Shown here one piece after another: positions 18,131 to 26,503 of a stretch of 64,000 nucleotides of DNA; the first letter of the stretch is position 1, and each line of letters begins with the position of its first letter. The stretch is taken from assembly GCF_964186625.1 (NCBI RefSeq), contig NZ_OZ075108.1, positions 1,922,001 through 1,986,000 of the forward strand. Direction: 5' to 3'. A model generated the notes under the pieces. It had not been told where the DNA came from. It worked only from the letters and a program-made list of their open reading frames with translations, and did not search any database. The translations under genes were made by a program, and so were the position numbers. The DNA is from Asticcacaulis sp. MM231 (GTDB lineage Bacteria; Pseudomonadota; Alphaproteobacteria; Caulobacterales; Caulobacteraceae).

Positions 18131-19084
18131 ATGTGGGCGTTTCCCTTTCGTAAATCCGTGATCGTGGCGTCACTTGCTCTCCTGCTGGTAGCGAGCCTTG
18201 TCGCCTGTTCCAAGCTCAAGGACGCGGCAAAAGAGATGCAACCGGGCCAGGCCTTCCTCGATAGCCGCATTCCGGCGGGGCTTTCGCCACAATATTATCC
18301 GCCCGAAGGCTTTGTCTGGGGCGCCTATCGCGCCGGCTCCCTGCCCGAAGCGCGCTACGGCGTGGCCTCGCCGCCGATCAATCCGAAGGCGCAGGTTCTG
18401 ATCCTGGCCGATGCCGATTATCCCGCCGAGGTCTATTTCGAACTGATGCGTCACCTGATCGATGAAGGCTATGGCGTCTGGCTTATGGAGGCGCCGGGTC
18501 AGGGCGGTGCCGGTCATTATCTGCTGCAGAACGACAGTATCTTCGCGCCGAGCTATCACGACGCCCAGATCACGGCGCGCGATTTCATCCGCGATATCGT
18601 CAAGCCCTCGGCGCAAAAGCCGCTGTTCGTCATCGGCACCGGCTACAGCGCCATCAACGCCCTGTCGCTCTCCACCTTGCTGAAGGACGATGCCATAAAG
18701 GGCTTTATCGGTTATGATCCCTATCTCGGCGGCCCGATCGGCAAGGGCGAAGCATGGCACCGAGACGCGCCGCAGCCCGGCTATTGGGGCGGTATAGCGC
18801 AGAGCTGGCAGATGTCGAACCCCGATCTGCGCATGCGCCAGAAAAGCGATGGCTGGCAAAAGCAGACGCAGAAAGCCTATGCCGAACTGAACGGTCTGCA
18901 CCTGCCGTTGATGTCGCTGAAAGCGGGCGCGCAGGTGCTGGTGATCGCCCCCAAGGCTGGCGCTTCCGCCCGGGCCTTGTGTTCGCATCTGCCGCGCTGC
19001 CGTAAGGAGCCTACCAACGGCCCGCAAAGCCTGAGCCAGGATATTGTGAGCTTTATAAAGGCACAACAGCCGATACATCCGTAA
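18131..19084 (+). CDS. Lipoprotein with alpha/beta-hydrolase-like fold
   Basis: 317 residues. A lipoprotein signal peptide ends in a LVAC lipobox with the acylated Cys near residue 26. The mature part has an alpha/beta-hydrolase feel: VLILADADYPAEVYFELMRHL, WLMEAPGQGGAGHYLL, then a nucleophile-elbow-like FVIGTGYSAINALS. The elbow reads G-Y-S-A-I rather than canonical G-x-S-x-G, so activity is uncertain. It is probably attached to an envelope membrane. It ends a few bases before the BlaI operators, so it does not share the blaI promoter. Confidence 0.65.
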   Translation: MWAFPFRKSVIVASLALLLVASLVACSKLKDAAKEMQPGQAFLDSRIPAGLSPQYYPPEGFVWGAYRAGSLPEARYGVASPPINPKAQVLILADADYPAEVYFELMRHLIDEGYGVWLMEAPGQGGAGHYLLQNDSIFAPSYHDAQITARDFIRDIVKPSAQKPLFVIGTGYSAINALSLSTLLKDDAIKGFIGYDPYLGGPIGKGEAWHRDAPQPGYWGGIAQSWQMSNPDLRMRQKSDGWQKQTQKAYAELNGLHLPLMSLKAGAQVLVIAPKAGASARALCSHLPRCRKEPTNGPQSLSQDIVSFIKAQQPIHP

Positions 19085-19091
19085 ATTGTCT

Positions 19092-19133
19092 ACGAAGATT
19101 TTCGTTGACTCAATACGAAGCCTTTCGTATGAA
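19092..19133 (+). promoter_or_regulatory. blaI promoter with two BlaI-type operators
   Basis: Two palindromes with the same half-sites: ACGAA/TTCGT at 19092-19105 and ATACGAA/TTCGTAT at 19113-19130, each with a 4-base spacer, centres 23 bases apart. A promoter TTGACT (19105-19110), 17 bases, TATGAA (19128-19133) fits between and over them, with the second operator in the spacer and -10. Transcription would start at or next to the ATG at 19140, giving a leaderless mRNA. Confidence 0.75.
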
Positions 19134-19139
19134 TTACGC

Positions 19140-19532
19140 ATGACACAACAAGATACCCCCGCCCTTAAAAAACCCACTGAAGCCGAGTTGGAAATCCTGC
19201 GTACGCTGTGGAGCAAGGGCTCTGCCACCGTACGCGATGTTTATGAGGTGCTCTCTCAGGAGCGCCCAATGGGTTACACCACGGTGCTCAAGACCATGCA
19301 GATCATGCTGGACAAGGGCTTGGTGTCGCGTACCGAAGCCGGCAAGGCGCACATCTATGCCGCAGCCATGCGTGAAGAAGAGATGCAGGGACAACTCCTG
19401 CAAGACCTGAGTGACAAGCTGTTTTCGGGCTCGCCTGCCTTGCTGGCCATGCACGCCCTTTCCATGCAACCGGCCAGCGACGAAGAAATCCAACTGATCA
19501 AAGCGCTGATCGAGCGCAAAAGAGGTGCGTGA
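19140..19532 (+). CDS. blaI: BlaI/MecI-family repressor
   Basis: 130 residues from the ATG at 19140; the upstream TTG at 19086 would extend through the operators and is rejected. The winged helix covers residues 12-75: LKKPTEAELEILRTLWSKG, SATVRDVYEVLSQ, GYTTVLKTMQIMLDKGLV (recognition helix), with a C-terminal dimerisation helix bundle. Such repressors are cleaved or released when their M56 partner is activated. The stop overlaps the start of the M56 gene (TGATG), so both are in one operon. Confidence 0.92.
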   Translation: MTQQDTPALKKPTEAELEILRTLWSKGSATVRDVYEVLSQERPMGYTTVLKTMQIMLDKGLVSRTEAGKAHIYAAAMREEEMQGQLLQDLSDKLFSGSPALLAMHALSMQPASDEEIQLIKALIERKRGA

Positions 19533-21463
19533 TGAGTCCCCATATGGAAGCTCTCGGTTATACCCTCGTCCATTTCTGCTGGCAGGCGGCCCTGATCGCC
19601 GCGCTCTATAAGCTGGCCGATCTGTGTTTGCCGCGATTGCGGGCGCAAGGGCGCTATATGCTCAGCCTGACGGCCCTGCTGGCCATGTTCGCCGCCGCGG
19701 TTATCACCTTTATCTATGAAGATCTGCGCATCACCCAGGCTGCCGCGGTCGATTTCACCGGTGTGGTGATCCCGGCACTCGGCGCACAGATCACGCAGGA
19801 GCTTAAGCTCTCCGCCCTGCTGCCCTGGCTCGATGCTTTCTGGCTGATCGGCGTCGCGACCCTCTCCTTCCGCATGTTGTCCGGCCTGTGGTACATCCAT
19901 AGCCTCAAGAAGCACGCGCAGCCCGTACCGGCCCAGATCGCGCACCGCTTCGCCCTCGCCCTGCGCCGCTTTGGCCTTACGAATAAGGTTCACATCCGTC
20001 TGCATCCGGCGATCAACGGCCCCTTCGTCGTCGGCGCCCTGCGCTCGGTGGTCTATCTGCCGTTGTCGGCGGTCACCGCCCTGACGCCTGAACAACTCGA
20101 TACGGTCCTGTCGCACGAACTGGAACATATTCGCCGCGCCGACTACGTGTGGAACCTGATCCAGAGCGCGGTCGAGATCCTGTTCTTCTATCATCCCGCC
20201 GTCTGGTGGATCGGTGCCAAACTCCGCGAACAGCGCGAACTGTGCTGTGACGACGCCGCCATCCGAAGCTGCGATGACCCGATCACCTACGCCACCGCCC
20301 TGCTTAGCCTGGAAGAACAGCGCCGTTGCGTGCCGGTTATGGCCCCGAACCTGACAATGGCGCTGAACGGTCACGGCAAGAACGATCTGCTCGCCCGCAT
20401 TTCGCGCATCCTCGGTGAAAGCGCCGAACCCCGCCTCAAGGCCCGTCCGGTCGCCTTCGTACTGCTGCCGCTGATGCTGCTGACCCTGACAGCGTTCGCT
20501 GCGGCCCCCGTCCGTGACGCCGCCGTCAAGATCTGCCCGCAAGCTGCGACCGATGCCTTCGCTCATCTCGAAGACGTGGTGACCGGCGCCAGGGATCTGA
20601 AGGTTCAGAGCGAGGACGCCCAGGTGGCGAAAAACGATCTGGAGGTCGCCGACTACGAGCACGAAGCGCCGGAATATGCGGCCATGGAAGCCGACGACAT
20701 CGATCCGGACGCCATTGCTGCCCAGGCGCGCGCCGATGCGCTCGCCGCCCGCGCTGAAATCGCCCGCGCCAAACTAACGGACATCAACCCCGAGCAGATC
20801 GCCGCCGAAGCCCGCGCGTCCGCGCTGCAGGCCAAGGCCGAAATGGAGCGTAACGGAATCAAGGATCGCATCGACGTTGAGGCCATTGTCGCCCAGGCGC
20901 GTGCCGATGCCGAGGCGGCCAAGGCGAATGTCGCGCAACTGGCCATCGCTGACATCGACCCCGACCGGATCGCCGCGGAGGCCCGCGCCGGCGCCATGCA
21001 GGCCAGGGCGGAGCAACAGGCCGCTTTTAAGGCGCAGCGCGAATTCAGCAAGATCAAGGCGCCTAAGGCGTCTAAGGCCCCCAAAGCGCCCAAGGCACCT
21101 AAGGTTCCGAAAGCACCCGTTGCGCCGGCCGAGCCAGCGGATATGTACCCCGATGAAGTGCCAGCCCCGCTGGCCGCGCCGGAAGCCCCGGAAGCGCCTG
21201 CCCTTCCAGCCGCCTGGAGTCTAGCTCCGCCGGCGGCACCGGCAGCGCCGAAAGCTTGGCGTGAAGTCAGGCTAATCACTAAGCCGGTTAATATGGTGGT
21301 CGTCACGCCGCCGCGTCCGGTAGCTGAAGCGGCACCGGTCGTGAGACTCGATCGCCTGCCCGCAGCCGTTGCCAAGGCCATCCCCGCACCGAACCCCACA
21401 ACCGATATTGTCATCAATCTGCACAGCACGCCTAAAGCCTCGGTTCAGCTCGCCGTCAAGTAA
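19532..21463 (+). CDS. M56-family (BlaR1-like) membrane metallopeptidase with novel repeat/Pro-rich tail
   Basis: 643 residues from the ATG with GAGG six bases upstream. The N-terminal half has four membrane helices and the zinc motif HELEH (about 195-199) followed by EQRELCCDDAA, the M56 signature; a helix near 315 (AFVLLPLMLLTLTAF) leads to the periplasm. The remaining ~310 residues are not a penicillin-binding sensor: about 110 residues of four imperfect Ala-rich repeats, a Lys/Pro/Ala-rich linker resembling TonB, then a short Pro-rich end. It probably cleaves BlaI on sensing an unknown envelope signal. Confidence 0.9.
   Translation: MSPHMEALGYTLVHFCWQAALIAALYKLADLCLPRLRAQGRYMLSLTALLAMFAAAVITFIYEDLRITQAAAVDFTGVVIPALGAQITQELKLSALLPWLDAFWLIGVATLSFRMLSGLWYIHSLKKHAQPVPAQIAHRFALALRRFGLTNKVHIRLHPAINGPFVVGALRSVVYLPLSAVTALTPEQLDTVLSHELEHIRRADYVWNLIQSAVEILFFYHPAVWWIGAKLREQRELCCDDAAIRSCDDPITYATALLSLEEQRRCVPVMAPNLTMALNGHGKNDLLARISRILGESAEPRLKARPVAFVLLPLMLLTLTAFAAAPVRDAAVKICPQAATDAFAHLEDVVTGARDLKVQSEDAQVAKNDLEVADYEHEAPEYAAMEADDIDPDAIAAQARADALAARAEIARAKLTDINPEQIAAEARASALQAKAEMERNGIKDRIDVEAIVAQARADAEAAKANVAQLAIADIDPDRIAAEARAGAMQARAEQQAAFKAQREFSKIKAPKASKAPKAPKAPKVPKAPVAPAEPADMYPDEVPAPLAAPEAPEAPALPAAWSLAPPAAPAAPKAWREVRLITKPVNMVVVTPPRPVAEAAPVVRLDRLPAAVAKAIPAPNPTTDIVINLHSTPKASVQLAVK
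20695..21030 (+). repeat. Four imperfect Ala-rich repeats coding for the M56 tail
   Basis: Within the M56 gene, four units of about 28-33 codons follow the pattern D-I-(D/N)-P-(D/E)-x-I-A-A-(Q/E)-A-R-A, beginning near 20695, 20780, 20869 and 20950. The third unit is more degenerate (DRIDVEAIVAQARA). They should form amphipathic helices in the periplasm. Confidence 0.75.
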
Positions 21464-21639
21464 GCCTGCCGCCCTCAGAGGGTATGCCGTACAACTTCCG
21501 CTTTGACCTCACAAACAGATCAGCTATCATGGCACCTCTTGCTGCGCGGGCCCGTGGGTGACGCAGCGTCATATTTTGGACCGATCAGGATCACCCGTGT
21601 TGGCGAGGTGACCGGCAGTTCCGAGGGGAGCGTTCGTGC

Positions 21640-23187
21640 ATGAAGCGCGCGTTTAAGGCCAGCGATACGACCACCTCGCTGTTTGATGCACTGATCGAAG
21701 CGCAAGGCCGTTTCGGGGCCAACAAGATCATTATCGAAGATCAGGACAGGAAGCCGCTGTCCTACGGCATGTTCATTGCGGGCGTGTTTGCCCTGTCGCG
21801 TCTGCTTAACCGCCATGTCGGCGATGAGGGCCGCGTTGGCATGATGTTGCCGACCTCCGGCGGCGGTGCCGTTTCCTTCTTCGCCCTGCACGCGCTGGGC
21901 AAGGTGCCGGTGATGATCAATTTCACCGCCGGTCAGGCCAATGTCAGAGCCGCTGCCGAGACCGCGCAGATCAAAAGCGTGCTGACCTCACGCCGCTTTA
22001 TTGAAAACGCCAAGCTGGAAGATTTGGTCGAGGCCATGTCGGCCTATGTACGCATCATCTATCTCGATGATATCCGCAAGGAAATCTCGACGACGGACAA
22101 GCTCTATGCGCTGGCTGCCTCGAAGTTGCCGAGGCTCTTCGCCAAAAAGACGAAGGCGTCCGATATCGGTGTCATCCTCTTCACCTCCGGCAGCTTTGGC
22201 AGCCCGCGCGGCGTGGCTCTGACGCAGTCGAACCTGGTCTCCAACACCCGCCAGATCGAAGCCCATATCGAGCTGAAACCGGAATGGATCGCCTTTAACC
22301 CGATGCCGATTTTCCATTCTTTGGGGCTCACGGGCGGCGTCATCCTGCCCCTGCTGGCAGGTCTGCGCAGCTTCCAGTATCCGTCGCCTCTACACGTAAA
22401 AGTAATCCCTGGACTGCTGAAAGAAACGAAGGCATCGCTGCTGTTCTCGACCGATACCTTTATCAATCAGTACGCCCGTTCGGGCGAGCCGGAAGATTTC
22501 AGGACGCTCGAATTCGTCGTTTGCGGGGCTGAAAAGGTCCGCGAAGAGACACACAATCTGTTCAGCGGCACCCCCATTCTGGAAGGCTACGGCGTCACCG
22601 AATGCTCGCCCGTTGTGGCCGTCAACTTCCCTGACAACAATCACCACGGAACCGTCGGTGCCATGCTGCCCGAAATGGAAGCTCGGCTGGAAGCGGTCGA
22701 AGGCATCCCGGTCGGCGGCCGTCTCTGGGTCAAGGGACCGAACGTCATGGGCGGCTATATCAACTGCGACGCCCCCGATGTCATCGAGGCACCGAAAGAC
22801 GGCTGGCACGACACCGGCGACATCGTTGATATCGATGGCGACGGCTTCATCAAGATCCTCGGCCGCGCCAAACGCTTCGCCAAGATCGCCGGCGAGATGG
22901 TGTCGCTGACCGCCGTAGAGCGCATCGCCGAAGAAGTGTGGCCCGATAATCGCCATGCCGTCGTCGCCGTTTCGGACGACAAAAAAGGCGAGCGCCTCGT
23001 GCTGATCACCGACAAGGATGACGCCGACGTGTCGCGCCTCACACTGTGGGCAAAGGAAAATGGCGCGCCCGTTCTGGCCATCCCGAAGAAGATTCTGAAG
23101 GTCGAGACCGTGCCGGTTCTGGGCTCCGGCAAGACGGATTACGTCACCTTGCAGAAGCTCGCCGATGTCGAAACGCGCGCCGCTTAA
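21640..23187 (+). CDS. AMP-binding acyl-CoA/acyl-ACP synthetase-like protein
   Basis: 515 residues of the ANL adenylate-forming superfamily. The P-loop LFTSGSFGSPRGVALTQ, the A5 motif EGYGVTECSPVVAVN, the A7 aspartate in DGWHDTGDIVDIDGDGFI and GRAKRFAKIAGEMVSL are present; the C-terminal lysine falls in LGSGKTDYVTL. The closest pattern I recognise is the acyl-ACP synthetase half of Aas (lysophospholipid repair), without its acyltransferase half. A fatty-acid substrate is inferred. A 176-base gap follows the M56 gene, and GAGGGGAG precedes the ATG. Confidence 0.85.
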   Translation: MKRAFKASDTTTSLFDALIEAQGRFGANKIIIEDQDRKPLSYGMFIAGVFALSRLLNRHVGDEGRVGMMLPTSGGGAVSFFALHALGKVPVMINFTAGQANVRAAAETAQIKSVLTSRRFIENAKLEDLVEAMSAYVRIIYLDDIRKEISTTDKLYALAASKLPRLFAKKTKASDIGVILFTSGSFGSPRGVALTQSNLVSNTRQIEAHIELKPEWIAFNPMPIFHSLGLTGGVILPLLAGLRSFQYPSPLHVKVIPGLLKETKASLLFSTDTFINQYARSGEPEDFRTLEFVVCGAEKVREETHNLFSGTPILEGYGVTECSPVVAVNFPDNNHHGTVGAMLPEMEARLEAVEGIPVGGRLWVKGPNVMGGYINCDAPDVIEAPKDGWHDTGDIVDIDGDGFIKILGRAKRFAKIAGEMVSLTAVERIAEEVWPDNRHAVVAVSDDKKGERLVLITDKDDADVSRLTLWAKENGAPVLAIPKKILKVETVPVLGSGKTDYVTLQKLADVETRAA

Positions 23188-23255
23188 AGTTCAAATTTCG
23201 CCCAACACTTCACGCAATCCGGAAGGTGTTTGACGGCGATATAATATTTAATTAT

Positions 23256-23351
23256 ATAGTTAACTATTGCGCCTTTCGTTAACCATGTGATTTCTAGAAC
23301 TCTTAAGTCATATGGTTAATCAATATCTTAAATGCTTCTCAAAAATGAGAA
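23256..23351. promoter_or_regulatory. AT-rich control region of the ArsR gene with two palindromes
   Basis: The 184-base gap after the synthetase gene is strikingly AT-rich compared with its surroundings. It holds a perfect 12-base palindrome ATAGTTAACTAT (23256-23267) and an inverted repeat TTCTCA/TGAGAA with an AAAA spacer (23336-23351), the latter 20 bases before the ArsR start and so the better operator candidate. Confidence 0.4.
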
Positions 23352-23371
23352 ATTAAAATCTGGACGATATA

Positions 23372-23698
23372 GTGAGCGAAACCCTCGAAGAGACCCTGGC
23401 GGCGCTTGCCGATCCCAACCGCCGCCGGGTGGTCGAATTGCTGTGTGACCAGCCCTATACAGCCGGCGAACTGGCGCGTGAAATCGGCCTCTCTCCGGCC
23501 GCGCTCAGCCGCCATCTGCGCGTGTTGAAATCTATCGGCATGATCGCCGAAGTTCCGCTTTACAGTGATGCCCGCCTGCGCGCCTATGCTCTGAGGCCAC
23601 AGCCGATGGCCGACCTCAAAACCTGGGTCACAACCAACGAAGAGCGATGGACGCGCCAGATGGAGACCCTGGCACGTCGCGCCACATCCAGGTCATAA
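23372..23698 (+). CDS. ArsR-family transcriptional regulator
   Basis: 108 residues from a GTG. The winged helix is clear: LAALADPNRRRVVELLCDQPYTAGELAREIGLSPAALSRHLRVLKSIGMI. A single Cys (C25, in LLCDQ) is present, but not the CxC metal site of ArsR/SmtB, so metal sensing through the classic site is not evident. It stands just upstream of the DUF2946/TonB/PepSY genes and may regulate them. Confidence 0.88.
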   Translation: MSETLEETLAALADPNRRRVVELLCDQPYTAGELAREIGLSPAALSRHLRVLKSIGMIAEVPLYSDARLRAYALRPQPMADLKTWVTTNEERWTRQMETLARRATSRS

Positions 23699-23705
23699 CG
23701 GTGTC

Positions 23706-23734
23706 TTGACAGTCACAACCATTCTGTCATTAGA
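23706..23734 (+). promoter_or_regulatory. Candidate promoter of the DUF2946 gene
   Basis: TTGACA, 17 bases, ATTAGA. The -10 ends 7 bases before the ATG at 23742 and no Shine-Dalgarno is present, suggesting a leaderless transcript. It starts right after the ArsR stop. Confidence 0.5.
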
Positions 23735-23741
23735 CGATACT

Positions 23742-24161
23742 ATGGCCAGGGCATATTCCATCTTAAGGACGCCACGCAACTCCGAAGTCAACTTCTGGGC
23801 CTGCTTCGCCGTGGTCTTTGCCCTGGTCTCTCAGGTGCTGTTTCCACCGCAGGTCATGGCCATGCCCTCGAGCCATGGCGTCAAAATGGTGCTGTGTTCG
23901 GCGGGTATGGATAGCCGGCCGATCGTCGAGACCACGACGCTCATCCTCAAGTCCGCGCCCCAAAAGCCGGGCCTCGCCGGCCTGAAATGCGCCCAGTGCG
24001 TACTGGCTTCGGTGACCGGCATCACCACGCCGGCGCCGGTATTCCAGCCGGCCATCTATACCGTCAGCCACGCCGATTTTACACCGCCCACCCGCCGCTC
24101 TCCGATCAAGGCGCGCGCACCGCCGCGTCCCCATTCCTGCGGCCCTCCGTCCCAGATCTAA
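23742..24161 (+). CDS. DUF2946-like secreted/membrane protein
   Basis: 139 residues from the ATG at 23742. A hydrophobic segment (FWACFAVVFALVSQVLF, about 19-35) is followed by MVLCSAG, LKCAQCVLASV and a Pro/Arg-rich end with RAPPRPHSCGPP, the layout of DUF2946 proteins found beside TonB receptors and copper or iron genes. The CxxC and the two outer cysteines could bind metal. The function is unknown; its place before the TonB receptor suggests a metal-uptake role. Confidence 0.6.
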   Translation: MARAYSILRTPRNSEVNFWACFAVVFALVSQVLFPPQVMAMPSSHGVKMVLCSAGMDSRPIVETTTLILKSAPQKPGLAGLKCAQCVLASVTGITTPAPVFQPAIYTVSHADFTPPTRRSPIKARAPPRPHSCGPPSQI

Positions 24162-24173
24162 GCTGATAACCCC

Positions 24174-24203
24174 GCGCAAACGGCACGACCGTCTGCGCCT
24201 TTT
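24174..24203 (+). terminator. Possible terminator or attenuator before the TonB receptor
   Basis: Arms GCGCAAACGG and CCGTCTGCGC (one mismatch) around a 5-base loop, followed by CTTTT. It lies between the DUF2946 and receptor genes, so it could reduce read-through. Confidence 0.5.
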
Positions 24204-24229
24204 CTGCTTATCTGAACGGATTTTTGAAA

Positions 24230-26500
24230 ATGAAAAATACAACCTGCGCGCTTGTTGCCGCGCTGCTCTGCACAGCCTCCGCCCTTCCCTTTATTGCCCA
24301 TGCTGAAACTTTAGCGGAAACGCCGGAAGCTTCCGACGCGCCAAAAGAGGTCATCGTCGTCGGACAAAAAAACACCCCGATCACCGTCGTGCCGCGAGGT
24401 CTTTCGGTCTCGCTCGGTCATGATCAGTTCGACGCGATCAACGCCGTCAATGTCGAAGACCTGATGAAATACGCGCCGAATTTTTACGTACGTAAACGCT
24501 TCGTCGGCGATGATAATGCCGTGGTCGCTCTGCGCGGCGCCAACACCGTTCAGAGCGCCCGCACGCTTGTTCTGGTCGATGGCTATGTCGTCTCGAACTT
24601 CCTCGGCAACCGCTACGACTATGCCCCCAAATGGAACGTCGTTGGCCCCGCCGAGGTGCGCCAGTTCGATATCGTCTATGGCCCCTATTCGGCACGCTAC
24701 GGCGGCAATTCGATGGGCGGTGTCGTCTCGATCACTACGGAAGCGCCTAAAAAGAATGATATGTACGGCTCCGTTCAGGCCTTCACCATGCCGTTCAAGG
24801 AATACGGCTTCGATGAGAGCTTCAGCGGCTATTCGGTCGAAGGCGGCCTGAATTACAAGGCCAAGGAGTCAGGCTGGTCGGCGCGCGCCTCGTTCCGCCA
24901 TTTCGAGAACACCGGCCAGTCGATGACCTATAACCTGCTGACCAAGTCGTCAGCCGCCGGCACATATACGCCGGTCACCGGCGCCTATGTCGATGATCGT
25001 CTGGCCACCCCGGTCTTCGGCGCCGCTTCGCCGGTCGATGTCGTCCAGGATCAGGCGCGCCTGCGCGTCGGCTATGCCTGGGATAATGGCTGGAAGGCCG
25101 ACGCCCTCGTCATGCTGTGGCAGACCGCGCAGGACCAAGACAATCCGCGCTCGTGGCTCGTCGATGCCAACGGCAATACCGTCCTGCCGACCGCCGCCGG
25201 CACAAAGGTCCGCTTCAATGGCGTCAACTACACGGCCAAGGGTGTCACCTATTCGGCCATGGACCGCACTGAAAGCCTGATGGGCCTGCGCCTGTCCGGC
25301 AACTGGCAGGGCTGGGATATCACAGGCAACCTGTCGCATTACGATATAGGCAAGTGGGATAACCGCACCTCGCTCGACATGGTCAGCGCTGCCGGCCAGC
25401 AAACGCTCTACGATCACCCGGGCTGGTGGACCTTCGACGGCACAATCGACCAGGCCTTCGGACGCCATGCCCTCGCCTTTGGTGTGAGCGCCAACCAGTA
25501 TGAGACCAGCGCCACGACCTGGAACACGACGCAGTGGCGCACGGCTGCCAACCCTAGCCTGGCGTCGCAGGTTTTCGGCAAGACGGCGATCGCCGGCGTC
25601 TTCGCCGAGGATGAGATCGACCTCGGTCGCGCCGTCCTGACGCTGGGCGCACGCTTCGATGACTGGCGCGCCTTCGATGGCGGAACAACCACCGGCACCA
25701 TAACGCGCGCTTACGCCAAGCGTCACGACACCGCTTTTTCACCAAAGGCCAGCCTGCAGGGCGATATCGGTGCCTACAATCTGCAACTGAGCCTAGGGAC
25801 GGCCACACGCTTTCCCACGGTCGGCGAACTGTTCCAGGGCAAGATCAATGCTGGCCAGACAGAGATCGACCCCACCAGTTTCGATCCGAATCTCAAGCCG
25901 GAGGTCTCGCACGATATCAGCCTGATCGCGCGCCGCCGCTTTGACCGCATCACCCTGACCGCCAGCCTCTTCGGTCAGTCTATCGACGATGCCGTCTACA
26001 GCTATCAAGGTCTTCTGGAGGATGGCACGGTCGTCAGCCGCTACCAGAATATCGAGCGTATGAAGCAGTCCGGCGTCGAACTCATCTTTGAGTCGCACGA
26101 TCTGCTGCTCGAAGGCCTGACAGTGGAATCGAGCGTGTCATGGATGGACGCCCGTACGGAGACAAACACGTCGGCGCCGACGTCCGAAGGCGTGCAGTTC
26201 CCGCGGATTCCGAAATGGCGCAGCAATGGCAATCTGCGTTATGCCTTTACGCCTAAGCTGAAAGCCTCGCTCGGCTGGCGCTATGGCTCACGGCCTAATT
26301 CCGACCTGTTCGGTCTGGTGCGTGGCGATGCCTATGGCTTCCAGACGGAATACTTTTTCCTCGACACGCGCATCAGCTATGATCTGACCAAGGCGACGCA
26401 AATCAGCCTCGGTATTGATAATCTCAATAATGATCAGGCCTATGTGTCGCACCCCATGCCCCAGCGCAGCTTCATGCTCGAAGTCAAGTATCGGAACTAG
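24230..26500 (+). CDS. TonB-dependent outer-membrane receptor
   Basis: 756 residues from the ATG at 24230. A signal peptide (ends near AHA) is followed by a plug domain with NVEDLMKYAPNFYVRKR, VALRGANTVQSARTLVLVDG and YGPYSARYGGNSMGGVVSI, then a long beta-barrel. The last residues are VKYRN, without the usual terminal aromatic residue. TonB energises uptake of iron chelates, copper or other ligands; the flanking DUF2946 and PepSY proteins favour a metal complex. No Fur box was recognised upstream. Confidence 0.92.
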   Translation: MKNTTCALVAALLCTASALPFIAHAETLAETPEASDAPKEVIVVGQKNTPITVVPRGLSVSLGHDQFDAINAVNVEDLMKYAPNFYVRKRFVGDDNAVVALRGANTVQSARTLVLVDGYVVSNFLGNRYDYAPKWNVVGPAEVRQFDIVYGPYSARYGGNSMGGVVSITTEAPKKNDMYGSVQAFTMPFKEYGFDESFSGYSVEGGLNYKAKESGWSARASFRHFENTGQSMTYNLLTKSSAAGTYTPVTGAYVDDRLATPVFGAASPVDVVQDQARLRVGYAWDNGWKADALVMLWQTAQDQDNPRSWLVDANGNTVLPTAAGTKVRFNGVNYTAKGVTYSAMDRTESLMGLRLSGNWQGWDITGNLSHYDIGKWDNRTSLDMVSAAGQQTLYDHPGWWTFDGTIDQAFGRHALAFGVSANQYETSATTWNTTQWRTAANPSLASQVFGKTAIAGVFAEDEIDLGRAVLTLGARFDDWRAFDGGTTTGTITRAYAKRHDTAFSPKASLQGDIGAYNLQLSLGTATRFPTVGELFQGKINAGQTEIDPTSFDPNLKPEVSHDISLIARRRFDRITLTASLFGQSIDDAVYSYQGLLEDGTVVSRYQNIERMKQSGVELIFESHDLLLEGLTVESSVSWMDARTETNTSAPTSEGVQFPRIPKWRSNGNLRYAFTPKLKASLGWRYGSRPNSDLFGLVRGDAYGFQTEYFFLDTRISYDLTKATQISLGIDNLNNDQAYVSHPMPQRSFMLEVKYRN

Positions 26501-26503
26501 ACC

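Noticed and set aside
19086..19139. Upstream TTG start for blaI
   Set aside because: It would translate through both operators and the promoter; the ATG at 19140 fits the family's N-terminus.
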